The notes under the pieces: model-generated | The model's database searches: none | Seen by the model: the letters and a program-made list of their open reading frames with translations, nothing else | Told to the model about the DNA's origin: nothing | Source of the DNA: an uncultured Microcaldota archaeon | GTDB taxonomy: Archaea > Micrarchaeota > Micrarchaeia > Anstonellales > Bilamarchaeaceae | Length of the DNA stretch: 16,932 bases | NCBI GenBank assembly: GCA_903835325.1 | Contig: CAILMU010000188.1 | Location: 1-16,932, forward strand | Direction of reading: 5' to 3' | Position numbers and translations under genes: made by a program | Shown: in pieces, positions 1 through 6,492 of the stretch | Layout of the letters: each line of letters starts with the position of its first letter | Position numbering within the stretch: the stretch's first letter is position 1

Positions 1-2964
1 CAGCTCGATCCCAATGCCCGCATCAACCTTTTCAGCGACCATGTCCAGTCGGTCACTGCGGAAAAAGGCAAATGGGTGGTGATCGAGAACACATCATCCG
101 GGAACCCGCTTTATTCCTATTCGCGTGGTTTTTTGACCAAACCTGAGAAATATGTCTCAGATTACCTGATATCAGAGGACAATGGCCTTGCCGGCGCACT
201 TCCAGACGAGGTGAAGGGCTGGTATCTCCATCCTCTGGAACGTTTCGGGAAAAAGCCTCCACCTGGTTTCATGCCATTCAGCGAATCCCAGCAGGGGGAT
301 GCAATCGACATCCAGGGGCCGCAGCCGTTCCAGCTCAGCCCATCAGAGCATCCGGCTTTCTTGGATGAGGAAAACGCGAAAGCGGATAAATCGTCTTCGG
401 GCGCATCAGGTAGGGGACCCACAAATCGCTTGGTCTCGGAAAGAGCGAAAAGAATAGAGTTGATCGAGAGCCTGCTCTCGATCTCAACGAAAGATTACTC
501 CCATATCCAGTCGATGGTCACTACGTTGATGAGGGGCAAGCTATTCGAGATAACAGACTATTCCAAAGCGATAAACCATAGCGTGGATATCATGCTGGAA
601 AAGAGCCTGTACGAAGAATTCAATATCTATGAGGATGCGGAACGCTACGTCGCTTCACTGCTTCCGAAACCCCCCGGCCGTTTCATCGACTCCAGGCCTG
701 TATTGGCAACAGAGATCCGCGATTCAAATCCTTCACAGGAAAGGGTCGGCCTATTGGAGGACCTGAGATACGACAATCCCGGCGGGAACAGTTCCGGCTA
801 CCTGGCGCTTTACCAAACGCCAGCGGTGGACTACAGGGAATTGGGGAACGCAATCCTAGACAACCGCCTTCTACTGTTCGGAAGGGATTTCAAGGATCAA
901 GTGAAGGGGATATACCAGCGCGATATGGCTCTTCGGAGAGCCGAGCTTTTCGGAACCTTGGGAACAGAGCTGAGCGCATCCCGCGATTCGAGGGCAGCCG
1001 CGTTGATTTCGGTCATCGAAGGGAAGAAGGCGCCTGATTTCGATTCCATTTTCGCCAGCCATCAGGGATATTCATCCGATCCGTTCGTTTCCCTGCATGA
1101 AATGGGTTCATCCAATGCGAAGAGAGGTATCTCGGTTTTCGCGATTGAGGATCTTCTTGCCTTCAAAGGCGAGCGGGAGACCGTGGATATCGTGATGGGG
1201 TATCTGGGAAGGAAGGATATCGAGCTCGACCGCATCGGTTTCGGGTCGCTCATGGCCTCATTGAATTCGCGCCTCGTATACGAACGCGGGTATCTCAGAG
1301 GCGGGCTTGAGGGGATTTTGGCTGACAAGGGCAGGCCGATAACCATGCGCGCCGCTGCCGCCCAGTTCCTTTACCTGCAGGGATCCCGTGACAAGCGCAT
1401 CAGCGCGGCATTGGGAGAATACCTGCAGAAATCCGGGTTCGCGACACGCGCAGAGGTTTCGAATCTGCTTGCAACCGGGCTTGAGCTCAAGACGGCCAAA
1501 AGTGTGATGGAAGACAGGTTCATGGAATCGGTCGTTGAATCAGGCCCTGCCATAGGATATATCTTCTTCAATGCGCGGCTCCCTGTGGATTATAGGTTCC
1601 AGAGGACGGATTATTCTCTAACGAAGATGGCGCAGATGATAGAGGCATTCAAAATCCTGGAGATGATGAACGACCCGGCCGGGATAGCGAGGATGCAGGA
1701 AGAGATATGCCATGATTCGGTCGATATGAAGTACAACACCGTGCTTTTTGGCAACCGAACCAACCAGGTTCTCGATATCGCATATTTAACCCTCAATTAC
1801 TCTCCAACCGGAATCGTCCCCAGCGCAGACGCCCTGAAACTCATATTCTCCTCGAAACTCATATTACCCTCGAAATTCACGGGAGGAAACAGATCGGGAG
1901 ACCTGGAATTTCGTTTCATGCGCGCGATGCTCGAGACCAACTCGGGCGGTTACACGCATAACCAGCTTTTATATTCGAAAGGCCTTCTGTCGGCTATTAT
2001 CGGAGCCAAAGGGGTGCATACCGCAGAAGTTCTCCCCGACATGGGCATCGAATATGTAGGCGAAGAGCGCAAATTCGAACCGGCCCGCAAGATTTTCATG
2101 GGCTCGGCAATGGCATACCATCGTCTCGGAAAAGGCCGGAAGGCCCGCGACCTGCTGACAAAATTCACGATAGATTCATTTGCCCCAGCTATCGAATCCA
2201 GGGAAAAATGCAAAGAAAACACGCCATTGAAATGCGGGATGAATACACTGCACATAAGCATGGTGGCCCCGCTGATCATGCTCTCGGATCTTGGCCTGTC
2301 AAAGAGGAATATGTCTGCATTGCGCGATTCGATAGGTCCGGACAAGAACGGTAGGCTGGATTTCTGCCAGGAATTTCGGGATTCTTCGATTCTCTCCGAG
2401 CTCATCCCCCAACCTGAATTCCTGCATTATGTCAACGAATCGTTCGATCAGATGGATTCGGACCTGGCGAATGACATCCCTCTTTTCGAGGCGCACTACC
2501 ATGCCCTCGACGAATTGATACGCAAGCAGCCGGAAGACCTCAGGAGCCTCGCGGTCTACCTCGACATCTGCGGCCTGCCCCCGCTTTCCACAGATGAGCC
2601 TCTGGCCAAAAGGATCATTCGGTCCTATGTCACAGGGACCCCAAGCGCAAACGGAATCCACATCAGCCTGGTCACAATGCTGTTTTTCGATGACCTCTCA
2701 AGAACCGATGTGAATGCCCTTTTCAGGGTCGCATCCGACAGATTGGTCGGAAGGACATTCCAGCACTATGCCAGCACCGCCTTGGCCGTCAAAGGCTACC
2801 TTTCGGTGGATGCGCAGGGAAATATCGTCATCCAGGACCCGCCGAAACCGATAAGGGGCCGGCCACAAATAACTCCTGAGCAGCGGGAGCGGCTCAATCA
2901 GATAGAAGATGAAACAGATCAACGCTTCGACCTTCGGATACCGATTAATCCTAAATCGAAATGA
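1..2964 (+). CDS. Very large helical-repeat protein, 5'-partial; possible transglutaminase-like segment at its visible N-terminus
   Basis: The frame is open from base 1 to the TGA at 2962-2964, giving at least 987 residues. A GTG at 76 could be read as a start, but it has no Shine-Dalgarno motif and the coding signal continues upstream of it, so I treat the gene as cut by the window edge. The first visible residues include SDHVQSV, then GKWVVIENTSSG about 11 residues later. The spacing and pattern (His, then Trp, then an acidic residue and Thr) resemble the end of a transglutaminase-like core (HAWVEV...WVPVDPT). This is a weak inference, because the Cys region would lie upstream. The rest is mostly amphipathic helix, with HEAT/TPR-like stretches such as RAAAAQFLYLQGSRDKRIS and AMAYHRLGKGRKARDLL. 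There is no signal peptide or membrane segment in the visible part. The end is charged. It converges on the toxin-antitoxin pair. Function unknown. Confidence 0.8.
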   Translation, partial: QLDPNARINLFSDHVQSVTAEKGKWVVIENTSSGNPLYSYSRGFLTKPEKYVSDYLISEDNGLAGALPDEVKGWYLHPLERFGKKPPPGFMPFSESQQGDAIDIQGPQPFQLSPSEHPAFLDEENAKADKSSSGASGRGPTNRLVSERAKRIELIESLLSISTKDYSHIQSMVTTLMRGKLFEITDYSKAINHSVDIMLEKSLYEEFNIYEDAERYVASLLPKPPGRFIDSRPVLATEIRDSNPSQERVGLLEDLRYDNPGGNSSGYLALYQTPAVDYRELGNAILDNRLLLFGRDFKDQVKGIYQRDMALRRAELFGTLGTELSASRDSRAAALISVIEGKKAPDFDSIFASHQGYSSDPFVSLHEMGSSNAKRGISVFAIEDLLAFKGERETVDIVMGYLGRKDIELDRIGFGSLMASLNSRLVYERGYLRGGLEGILADKGRPITMRAAAAQFLYLQGSRDKRISAALGEYLQKSGFATRAEVSNLLATGLELKTAKSVMEDRFMESVVESGPAIGYIFFNARLPVDYRFQRTDYSLTKMAQMIEAFKILEMMNDPAGIARMQEEICHDSVDMKYNTVLFGNRTNQVLDIAYLTLNYSPTGIVPSADALKLIFSSKLILPSKFTGGNRSGDLEFRFMRAMLETNSGGYTHNQLLYSKGLLSAIIGAKGVHTAEVLPDMGIEYVGEERKFEPARKIFMGSAMAYHRLGKGRKARDLLTKFTIDSFAPAIESREKCKENTPLKCGMNTLHISMVAPLIMLSDLGLSKRNMSALRDSIGPDKNGRLDFCQEFRDSSILSELIPQPEFLHYVNESFDQMDSDLANDIPLFEAHYHALDELIRKQPEDLRSLAVYLDICGLPPLSTDEPLAKRIIRSYVTGTPSANGIHISLVTMLFFDDLSRTDVNALFRVASDRLVGRTFQHYASTALAVKGYLSVDAQGNIVIQDPPKPIRGRPQITPEQRERLNQIEDETDQRFDLRIPINPKSK

Positions 2965-3001
2965 TGATGAAAAATAGCAGTTCCGAAGATACTTCAGTTG
3001 T

Positions 3002-3325
3002 TCATCGTTTTATCATGCCGATTATTTTTTCAACCAGCTTCGCGTGGAATTCCGGGCTTATCCTGCCTATCGTTTTGATGACCTGCTTTTCTTGAAGCTT
3101 GATGATCCCGTCAAACCTCGCTCCGCTTCCGGATTCAAGCTTGCAGTCCGACTCTTTATCTCCGATAAGGAGGCAATAATCGTCTGAAGCGGTGGTGATC
3201 GCGCTCACCAGGAGGAAACCGCCGGAATGATAACTGTCATCGGAAAGGATTATCGCCGGGCGGACCTTGCTATCGCTCGAATCAGAGAAGAAGACGCACG
3301 CCAGGATTATCTCACGCTTTTTCAT
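3002..3325 (-). CDS. MazF/PemK-like toxin of a type II toxin-antitoxin pair
   Basis: This 107-residue protein has the layout of the MazF/PemK/CcdB-fold family: an N-terminal strand (KKREIILACVFF), the SKVRPAIILSDD motif (family: K-x-RPa-lVls), a central LVSAITTAS strand, and a C-terminal FDGIIKLQEKQVIKTIGRIS block followed by a helix. Known members are mostly mRNA-cleaving endoribonucleases neutralised by a small antitoxin. Its ATG (3323-3325) lies inside the end of the upstream antitoxin gene, overlapping it by 14 bases, so translation is probably coupled. The RP-containing loop expected at the active site is intact. Whether it is toxic in its host cannot be told from sequence. Confidence 0.82.
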   Translation of the reverse strand: MKKREIILACVFFSDSSDSKVRPAIILSDDSYHSGGFLLVSAITTASDDYCLLIGDKESDCKLESGSGARFDGIIKLQEKQVIKTIGRISPEFHAKLVEKIIGMIKR

Positions 3326-3566
3326 TCAGGTACCTTCTAGTATAGAATTTCGAAGCCTTCTCATCGGAGGGGTTGTTCCAGTGCGATTCGATAGCTGATT
3401 TCTCCAATGGCTCCTCATGGACCATCTTCTTCATCCGGAGCTGATCTTCATAATACTTGATAATGGCTAATCGAATCGCATCTGTCCTGTTCGCCGCTAT
3501 CCCGCGTTTGACCAGCTCGTTTACAAAGGCCTCGAGCTCACCGCTCAGATGAAGGTTCACGTTCAT
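3312..3566 (-). CDS. Ribbon-helix-helix (CopG-like) antitoxin
   Basis: This 84-residue protein opens with a beta strand (NVNLHLSGELEAFVNELV) followed by two helices (NRTDAIRLAIIKYYEDQL), the ribbon-helix-helix DNA-binding fold. Its C-terminal part (about residues 45-84) is polar and charged, as expected for a toxin-wrapping tail. It is the first gene of the pair and overlaps the MazF-like gene. The ATG at 3564-3566 is preceded by AGTGATTAA, a plausible GTGA Shine-Dalgarno. In this family the antitoxin dimer usually represses its own promoter. The repeats just upstream (3580-3618) fit that role. Confidence 0.82.
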   Translation of the reverse strand: MNVNLHLSGELEAFVNELVKRGIAANRTDAIRLAIIKYYEDQLRMKKMVHEEPLEKSAIESHWNNPSDEKASKFYTRRYLNEKA

Positions 3567-3579
3567 TTAATCACTTTTT

Positions 3580-3618
3580 GTGCATTATTATAGCAGTATT
3601 ATAGCATTATTAATGCAC
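3580..3618. promoter_or_regulatory. Putative operator of the toxin-antitoxin operon
   Basis: This stretch is built from nested repeats. A perfect 8-base inverted pair, GTGCATTA (3580-3587) and TAATGCAC (3611-3618), bounds it. TATTATAGCA occurs twice (3586-3595 and 3597-3606), offset by 11 bases, and GCATTATTA occurs twice (3582-3590 and 3604-3612), offset by 22 bases. Offsets of one and two helical turns suit cooperative binding of ribbon-helix-helix dimers on one DNA face. The block lies between the TATA-like box at 3623-3632 and the antitoxin ATG, over the expected transcription start. The role is inferred. Confidence 0.55.
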
Positions 3619-3622
3619 TAAA

Positions 3623-3632
3623 CATATATAAA
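3623..3632 (-). promoter_or_regulatory. TATA box of the toxin-antitoxin operon
   Basis: The minus strand reads TTTATATATG here, a good archaeal TATA box. A start about 25 bases downstream falls near 3602, inside the repeat block, giving a leader of roughly 35 bases to the antitoxin ATG. Confidence 0.5.
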
Positions 3633-3774
3633 TATGGAGTTTTGCTTGCAAGGACAATTAATTCGACCAATCAACTTTTCGAGAAATAGAATTTCGTTAT
3701 CGTCCGCCCTAATGGCTTTTCGATAAACACCAGCATTTTGCCCTCAGAAAGGCATCTGACAAAAGGCTTGTGAA

Positions 3775-3846
3775 TGGACCTTGGGGGACTCGCACCCCCG
3801 GCCTCTCCCATGCCAAGGGAGCGCTCTGCTGCTGAGCTAAAGGCCC
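3775..3846 (-). tRNA. tRNA-Ala(GGC)
   Basis: The minus strand folds as a complete 72-base cloverleaf: acceptor GGGCCTT/AAGGTCC, D-stem GCTC/GAGC, anticodon stem CTCCC/GGGAG with loop TTGGCAT (anticodon GGC), variable AGGCC, T-stem GGGGG/CCCCC with loop TGCGAGT, and discriminator A73 at 3775. The third acceptor pair is G3-U70, the alanine identity element, which agrees with the anticodon. CCA is not encoded. No intron is seen. The D-loop is AGCAGCA, giving A at position 18 instead of G. The T-loop has G at 55 instead of T. G19-C56 and T54-A58 are kept. These two changes are discussed in the findings. Confidence 0.95.
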
Positions 3847-3874
3847 AATGATATTCTGCCGGGCGTCTGTACAC

Positions 3875-4031
3875 TTCCGGAGCACAATATGTTCCGAGGA
3901 GCACCATATGCCGGTGGACTCCGTTATTCACAGGCCACCGGAGCAGTGCACGTTCTCTTATGTTTTCATCCATTATAAATGTTTTCTAGGGCGGCTTCCG
4001 GAGCACCAGGTGTCGGGGGACACAGGAGCAC
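3875..4031. repeat. Five copies of a GGAGCA-core motif in a non-coding region
   Basis: The core GGAGCAC, or GGAGCAG in the third copy, occurs at 3879-3885, 3898-3904, 3940-3946, 4000-4006 and 4025-4031, all in the same direction. Three copies carry an upstream TTCC (3875, 3892 and 3996). The first two are followed by AATATG or CATATG, so 3875-3891 and 3892-3910 look like adjacent imperfect units. They lie between the Sm-like gene and tRNA-Ala in a stretch more GC-rich than the other intergenic regions. No known element was recognised. Confidence 0.5.
3911..3941. other. Hairpin, 7-bp perfect stem
   Basis: CCGGTGG (3911-3917) and CCACCGG (3935-3941) are exact reverse complements around a 17-base loop. 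The stem would form in RNA from either strand. On the minus strand it would lie in a leader about 65-95 bases upstream of tRNA-Ala, behind a TATA-like TTTATAAT near 3972-3979. On the plus strand no promoter is evident for it. Confidence 0.45.
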
Positions 4032-4048
4032 TAAGGCCACCGAAGCCG
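3992..4048 (+). ncRNA. Candidate structured RNA element (strand uncertain)
   Basis: CGGCTTC (3992-3998) pairs perfectly with GAAGCCG (4042-4048), and two further G-C pairs (4000-4001 with 4040-4041) stack beyond a bulged C. Inside, GTGTC (4010-4014) pairs with GACAC (4019-4023) around a GGGG loop, leaving a large asymmetric internal loop that contains two GGAGCAC motifs. A TATA-like TTATAAAT lies at 3973-3980 on the plus strand, about 25 bases upstream of the structure, which would suit a short plus-strand transcript. The shape recalls the apical hairpin of SRP RNA, but the key tetraloop is missing. No reading frame here looks like a protein. Function unknown. Confidence 0.35.
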
Positions 4049-4096
4049 GGACGGAAACGGAATATGAATCAGGTTCCGCAGAACTCTGGGAACTCT

Positions 4097-4124
4097 AAAT
4101 AATTAATAAAGAAAAACAAAAATT
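4097..4124 (-). terminator. Oligo-T terminator behind the Sm-like gene
   Basis: Read on the minus strand this is very T-rich, with runs of five T (4118-4122 and 4112-4116) followed by TTTATTAATTATTT. It lies 27-54 bases after the stop of the Sm-like gene. Archaeal polymerase stops at such T-runs without needing a hairpin. Confidence 0.5.
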
Positions 4125-4150
4125 CGGATAAGCTAATCCAATCAATCTCG

Positions 4151-4375
4151 CTAAGACGGCGAAATGTATGTGACAGAGTCTCCGCGCAGCAGTATCGTCC
4201 CGACACCGCGCTTGACCTCTCCGTTGACCATCATCTCGGCCTTCTCGAGGACTATGTTCATGTGCACGTCGTACGCTACCATGACGCCGCGGAACTCGTA
4301 TCCTCCCTTCATCCCAATAATCACAGTGTTGTTCAAGGCGCTATTGAGCACATCGAACGGTCTTCGCTCTGGCAT
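4151..4375 (-). CDS. Sm-like archaeal RNA-binding protein (SmAP/LSm)
   Basis: This 74-residue protein matches the archaeal Sm fold. The Sm1 motif spans about residues 16-47 and includes the RNA-contact signature D36-V-H38-M-N40. The Sm2 motif is at about 60-70 with LRGDSV (R64, G65, D66). Family members form heptameric rings that bind U-rich RNA. I chose ATG 4373-4375 over the upstream TTG/GTG codons at 4387 and 4384 because GGTGAG sits just upstream with a 4-5 base spacer, and the GTG codon is itself part of that motif. The result starts MPERRPFDVLN, like known SmAPs. It has its own TATA box at 4421-4430 and a T-rich tail at 4097-4124. Confidence 0.92.
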   Translation of the reverse strand: MPERRPFDVLNSALNNTVIIGMKGGYEFRGVMVAYDVHMNIVLEKAEMMVNGEVKRGVGTILLRGDSVTYISPS

Positions 4376-4420
4376 AAAACTCACCAAAAAATAAATCCTT
4401 TTCTAAGGTTGTTGGCATGT

Positions 4421-4430
4421 ATTTATATAG
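4421..4430 (-). promoter_or_regulatory. TATA box of the Sm-like gene
   Basis: The minus strand reads CTATATAAAT. The predicted start near 4398 leaves a leader of about 23 bases containing the GGTGAG ribosome-binding site. The box directly abuts the stop codon of the upstream NYN gene. Confidence 0.55.
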
Positions 4431-4919
4431 TTATTCCGAATTCGTGACCGTCTCGAAGCTTCCCGGGCCCTTGTAGATGATGACCTTGTCGCTCGTGTTG
4501 CGGAGCGCCGCGCTGAAGCCGACATCCGTCGCTATGATTATGGACTTCTTGCCTCTTGCCCGTGCTTTCACCAAAATCGGCCGGTAATCCGTGTCCCTCG
4601 TCATCAGCGCGATCGTGTCTATCCCAGGGTCGAGCACGTATTCCATGGCCTCTATCGCCATAGTGACATCCACATCCCCGGTCGTGGTTATCGTCTCGAA
4701 CCCCTGGTTCACCATGGCTTCTATCAATTTATCCGATGCGTACTGGTCCAGGTACATCTTGGCCACTTTGATGTTGCCATGCTTCCGGAGCTCCCGCTTC
4801 ACTTCAAGGAGATCGATGTTGAAAGATTTCCTGATGATGTTCGGTCCATCCACCAATAATGCGATATCCGGTTTCGATTTCCTGAAAAGATTAGAGAGTC
4901 CGAACATGTTGACCAACAT
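4431..4919 (-). CDS. NYN-domain (LabA/DUF88-like, PIN-fold) protein
   Basis: This protein of about 162 residues has the NYN layout: LLVDGPNI with D24 and N27, then GDVDVTMAIEAM with D82 and D84, then TRDTDYRPIL with D109 and D111. These acids match the metal-binding pocket of PIN-like nucleases, so an RNase role is plausible, and archaeal members of this family are common but uncharacterised. The N-terminus is uncertain. ATG 4917-4919 gives MLVNMFGL, whereas ATG 4905-4907 gives MFGLSNLF, and neither has a clear ribosome-binding site. It follows the TatD gene by 12 bases, probably in one transcript, and is followed by the RNA-binding Sm-like gene, which would suit an RNA-related job. Confidence 0.82.
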   Translation of the reverse strand: MLVNMFGLSNLFRKSKPDIALLVDGPNIIRKSFNIDLLEVKRELRKHGNIKVAKMYLDQYASDKLIEAMVNQGFETITTTGDVDVTMAIEAMEYVLDPGIDTIALMTRDTDYRPILVKARARGKKSIIIATDVGFSAALRNTSDKVIIYKGPGSFETVTNSE

Positions 4920-4931
4920 CGACTTGATTGG

Positions 4932-5690
4932 CTATGCTTGCCCTAACACTTTGGCTTTGAACCCGAAGAACCCCATCGCGTTATCCGCGCTCAACTTCGC
5001 CACAATCTCCGGCTCCATATCCTTCACTTCTGCGATGTAATCCACCGCCTCCCTTATGCTCTCCGGCGTCCGGCCGACAAACGGCGCGTCGCTCTCCACC
5101 AATATCCTATCCATAGGAACGCTATTTATCACCTTCCTCCGCTCCTTCGAGCGCATGTGGATTATGGATATGTACCCGCCGAGCTCGACAGCCCTCATCG
5201 CCTGCTCTTCTGTACCGGAGAAGAAATGCATGACGAATCGCTTCCCCTCCATCATCCCGATGCATTCATCCACAGCGCCTATCGGCACCCCGTCATCCTT
5301 CCGGGCGATATCGTTCGGTTTGTCCCTTGAATGGATGACCATGGGAAGCTTCATCTCATCAGCGAGCGCTATCATCTTCCGGAAAAGCGTCCGTTCCTTC
5401 TCCACATCCCCGCTCGAGCTAGCCCATTTGTAATCGAGCCCTATCTCTCCGATTGCGTTCGGTCTCGAGCCACGTATGAACGATATCCAGTCCTCGAGCC
5501 TGCCCAACCCTTCCTTGAGCGCTGTCTGCGGGGCTATCCCGAGCACGAACGGGTAGTTTTTTTCGCTAGCCAGAGCGGACGCTTTCCTGTTGGAAGAATC
5601 CGAATAACCCACAACGACCGGAAGGATATCATTCGGGATATCGTAGCGTTTGATATCGAACAGATGGCAGTGCGCGTCAACGAAGACCAT
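4932..5690 (-). CDS. TatD-family metal-dependent hydrolase/DNase
   Basis: This 252-residue protein has the TatD series of metal ligands in order: DAHCHL (H7, H9), GEIGLDY (E82), VIHSRD (H120), HFFSG (H155) and LVESDAP (D201). This is the usual length and a complete TIM-barrel amidohydrolase-fold set. Characterised relatives are DNases or exonucleases with 3'-5' activity, but substrates vary and the archaeal branch is little studied. The ATG at 5688-5690 lies only about 5 bases after the start predicted from the TATA box near 5719, so the mRNA is probably leaderless. It leads a likely TatD-NYN transcript and is divergent from aIF5A. Confidence 0.9.
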   Translation of the reverse strand: MVFVDAHCHLFDIKRYDIPNDILPVVVGYSDSSNRKASALASEKNYPFVLGIAPQTALKEGLGRLEDWISFIRGSRPNAIGEIGLDYKWASSSGDVEKERTLFRKMIALADEMKLPMVIHSRDKPNDIARKDDGVPIGAVDECIGMMEGKRFVMHFFSGTEEQAMRAVELGGYISIIHMRSKERRKVINSVPMDRILVESDAPFVGRTPESIREAVDYIAEVKDMEPEIVAKLSADNAMGFFGFKAKVLGQA

Positions 5691-5714
5691 AACTGTGATT
5701 TTAAAACCCTACTG

Positions 5715-5723
5715 TTTTATAAG
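5715..5723. promoter_or_regulatory. Shared TATA element of the divergent TatD and aIF5A promoters
   Basis: TTTTATAAG reads as a TATA box in both directions. On the minus strand the predicted start is near 5695, beside the TatD ATG. On the plus strand it is near 5745, giving a leader of about 27 bases before aIF5A. No second good TATA box was seen in the 81-base gap, though CTATAG motifs at 5724-5729 and 5758-5763 are AT-rich. Confidence 0.45.
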
Positions 5724-5761
5724 CTATAGTCGTATCCGAATTGTAGAAATGTCTTTACTAT

Positions 5762-5766
5762 AGGTG
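5762..5766 (+). promoter_or_regulatory. Shine-Dalgarno site of aIF5A
   Basis: AGGTG sits five bases before the ATG at 5772 and matches the archaeal anti-Shine-Dalgarno (CACCU), fixing the start of the aIF5A gene. Confidence 0.6.
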
Positions 5767-5771
5767 TTGAA

Positions 5772-6164
5772 ATGGTCGAAAAAGTCTTCGCGGTAGCTAA
5801 AGAACTCAAGGAAGGGAAATACGTCCTCATCGACGATATCCCGTGCAGGGTCGTGGAGATAGAATCCTCGAAACCCGGGAAGCACGGCGCGGCAAAGATG
5901 AGGGTGACTGGGATAGGCGTCTTCGAGCAGCAGAAGAAGACGCTCCTCACCCCGGGCGATGCGGATGTCGAAGTCCCGATAATAGAGCGCAAGAACGCGC
6001 TGGTGCTCTCTGTCTCAGGAAAGAACGCGAATGTGATGGACCAGAATTCGAACGAGGTCTATGACATCGAGATACCTGAAGAGCTCATCAGCCAGATAGG
6101 AAACGGCAAAGAGGTCGAGATAATAGAAGCGATGGGAAGAAAAAAGATGGAGAGGGTAAGATGA
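5772..6164 (+). CDS. Translation initiation factor aIF5A (hypusine-containing)
   Basis: This 130-residue protein is the archaeal counterpart of eIF5A/EF-P, which rescues ribosomes at difficult peptide bonds. The modification loop reads SKPGKHG, and K37 is the lysine converted to (deoxy)hypusine in this family. The N-terminal SH3-like part and C-terminal OB-fold (about residues 70-130) are both complete. Deoxyhypusine synthase is not in the window. It is the first gene of a five-gene plus-strand operon and overlaps eS24 by four bases (ATGA). Confidence 0.97.
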   Translation: MVEKVFAVAKELKEGKYVLIDDIPCRVVEIESSKPGKHGAAKMRVTGIGVFEQQKKTLLTPGDADVEVPIIERKNALVLSVSGKNANVMDQNSNEVYDIEIPEELISQIGNGKEVEIIEAMGRKKMERVR

Positions 6165-6487
6165 ACGTTACTATAAATTCGACGGACGAGAACAAGCTGC
6201 TTGACCGCAAGGAAGTGAAGGCGGAGATAACCTTCGATGGCCCCACGCCGAAACGGGCGGACCTGAAGCAGGCGATAGGCGGCAAGATAGGCGCCAACCC
6301 TGAGATGATGGTGCTCAGGAAAGTGGAGAGCAGCTTCGGCAAGAAGGCTGTCCGCGTGCTCGCGCACGTATATGCCACGAAAGAGCTCATCATGAAGAAC
6401 GAGCCGTTGTACGTGCAGGTCCGCGAAGGCCTTGCCCAGAAGAAGGCCAAGGAGAAGAAAGCCGCCCCGTCCAAACCTAAAAAGTGA
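6161..6487 (+). CDS. rps24e: Small-subunit ribosomal protein eS24
   Basis: This 108-residue protein matches archaeal eS24. It has the NKLLDRKEVKAEITFDG opening, the PTPKRADLKQAIGGKIGANP motif, FGKKAVRVLAHVYAT, and a lysine/alanine-rich tail. It overlaps the aIF5A stop (ATGA at 6161-6164). Its own stop at 6485-6487 shares a base with an upstream candidate ATG of eS31. Placing eS24 next to eS31 and Kae1 is a conserved archaeal arrangement. Confidence 0.96.
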   Translation: MNVTINSTDENKLLDRKEVKAEITFDGPTPKRADLKQAIGGKIGANPEMMVLRKVESSFGKKAVRVLAHVYATKELIMKNEPLYVQVREGLAQKKAKEKKAAPSKPKK

Positions 6488-6492
6488 TGATC

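Noticed and set aside
2965..3001. C/D-box RNA suggested by ATGATGA just after the large gene
   Set aside because: No D box (CTGA) at a suitable distance and no terminal stem; the gap is only 37 bases.
3671..4102. Open frames on both strands across the tRNA-Ala and the region beside it (3671-3973 minus, 3848-4102 plus)
   Set aside because: They run through a certain tRNA gene or through hairpins and repeats, have no ribosome-binding site and encode no recognisable protein.
3847..4150. Full SRP (7S) RNA
   Set aside because: The motif order near 4007-4036 is suggestive, but there is no GNAR tetraloop, and the ends of the region do not pair to form the long SRP stem.
4376..4387. Earlier start (TTG/GTG) for the Sm-like protein
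   Set aside because: That GTG is part of the GGTGAG ribosome-binding site for the ATG at 4375.
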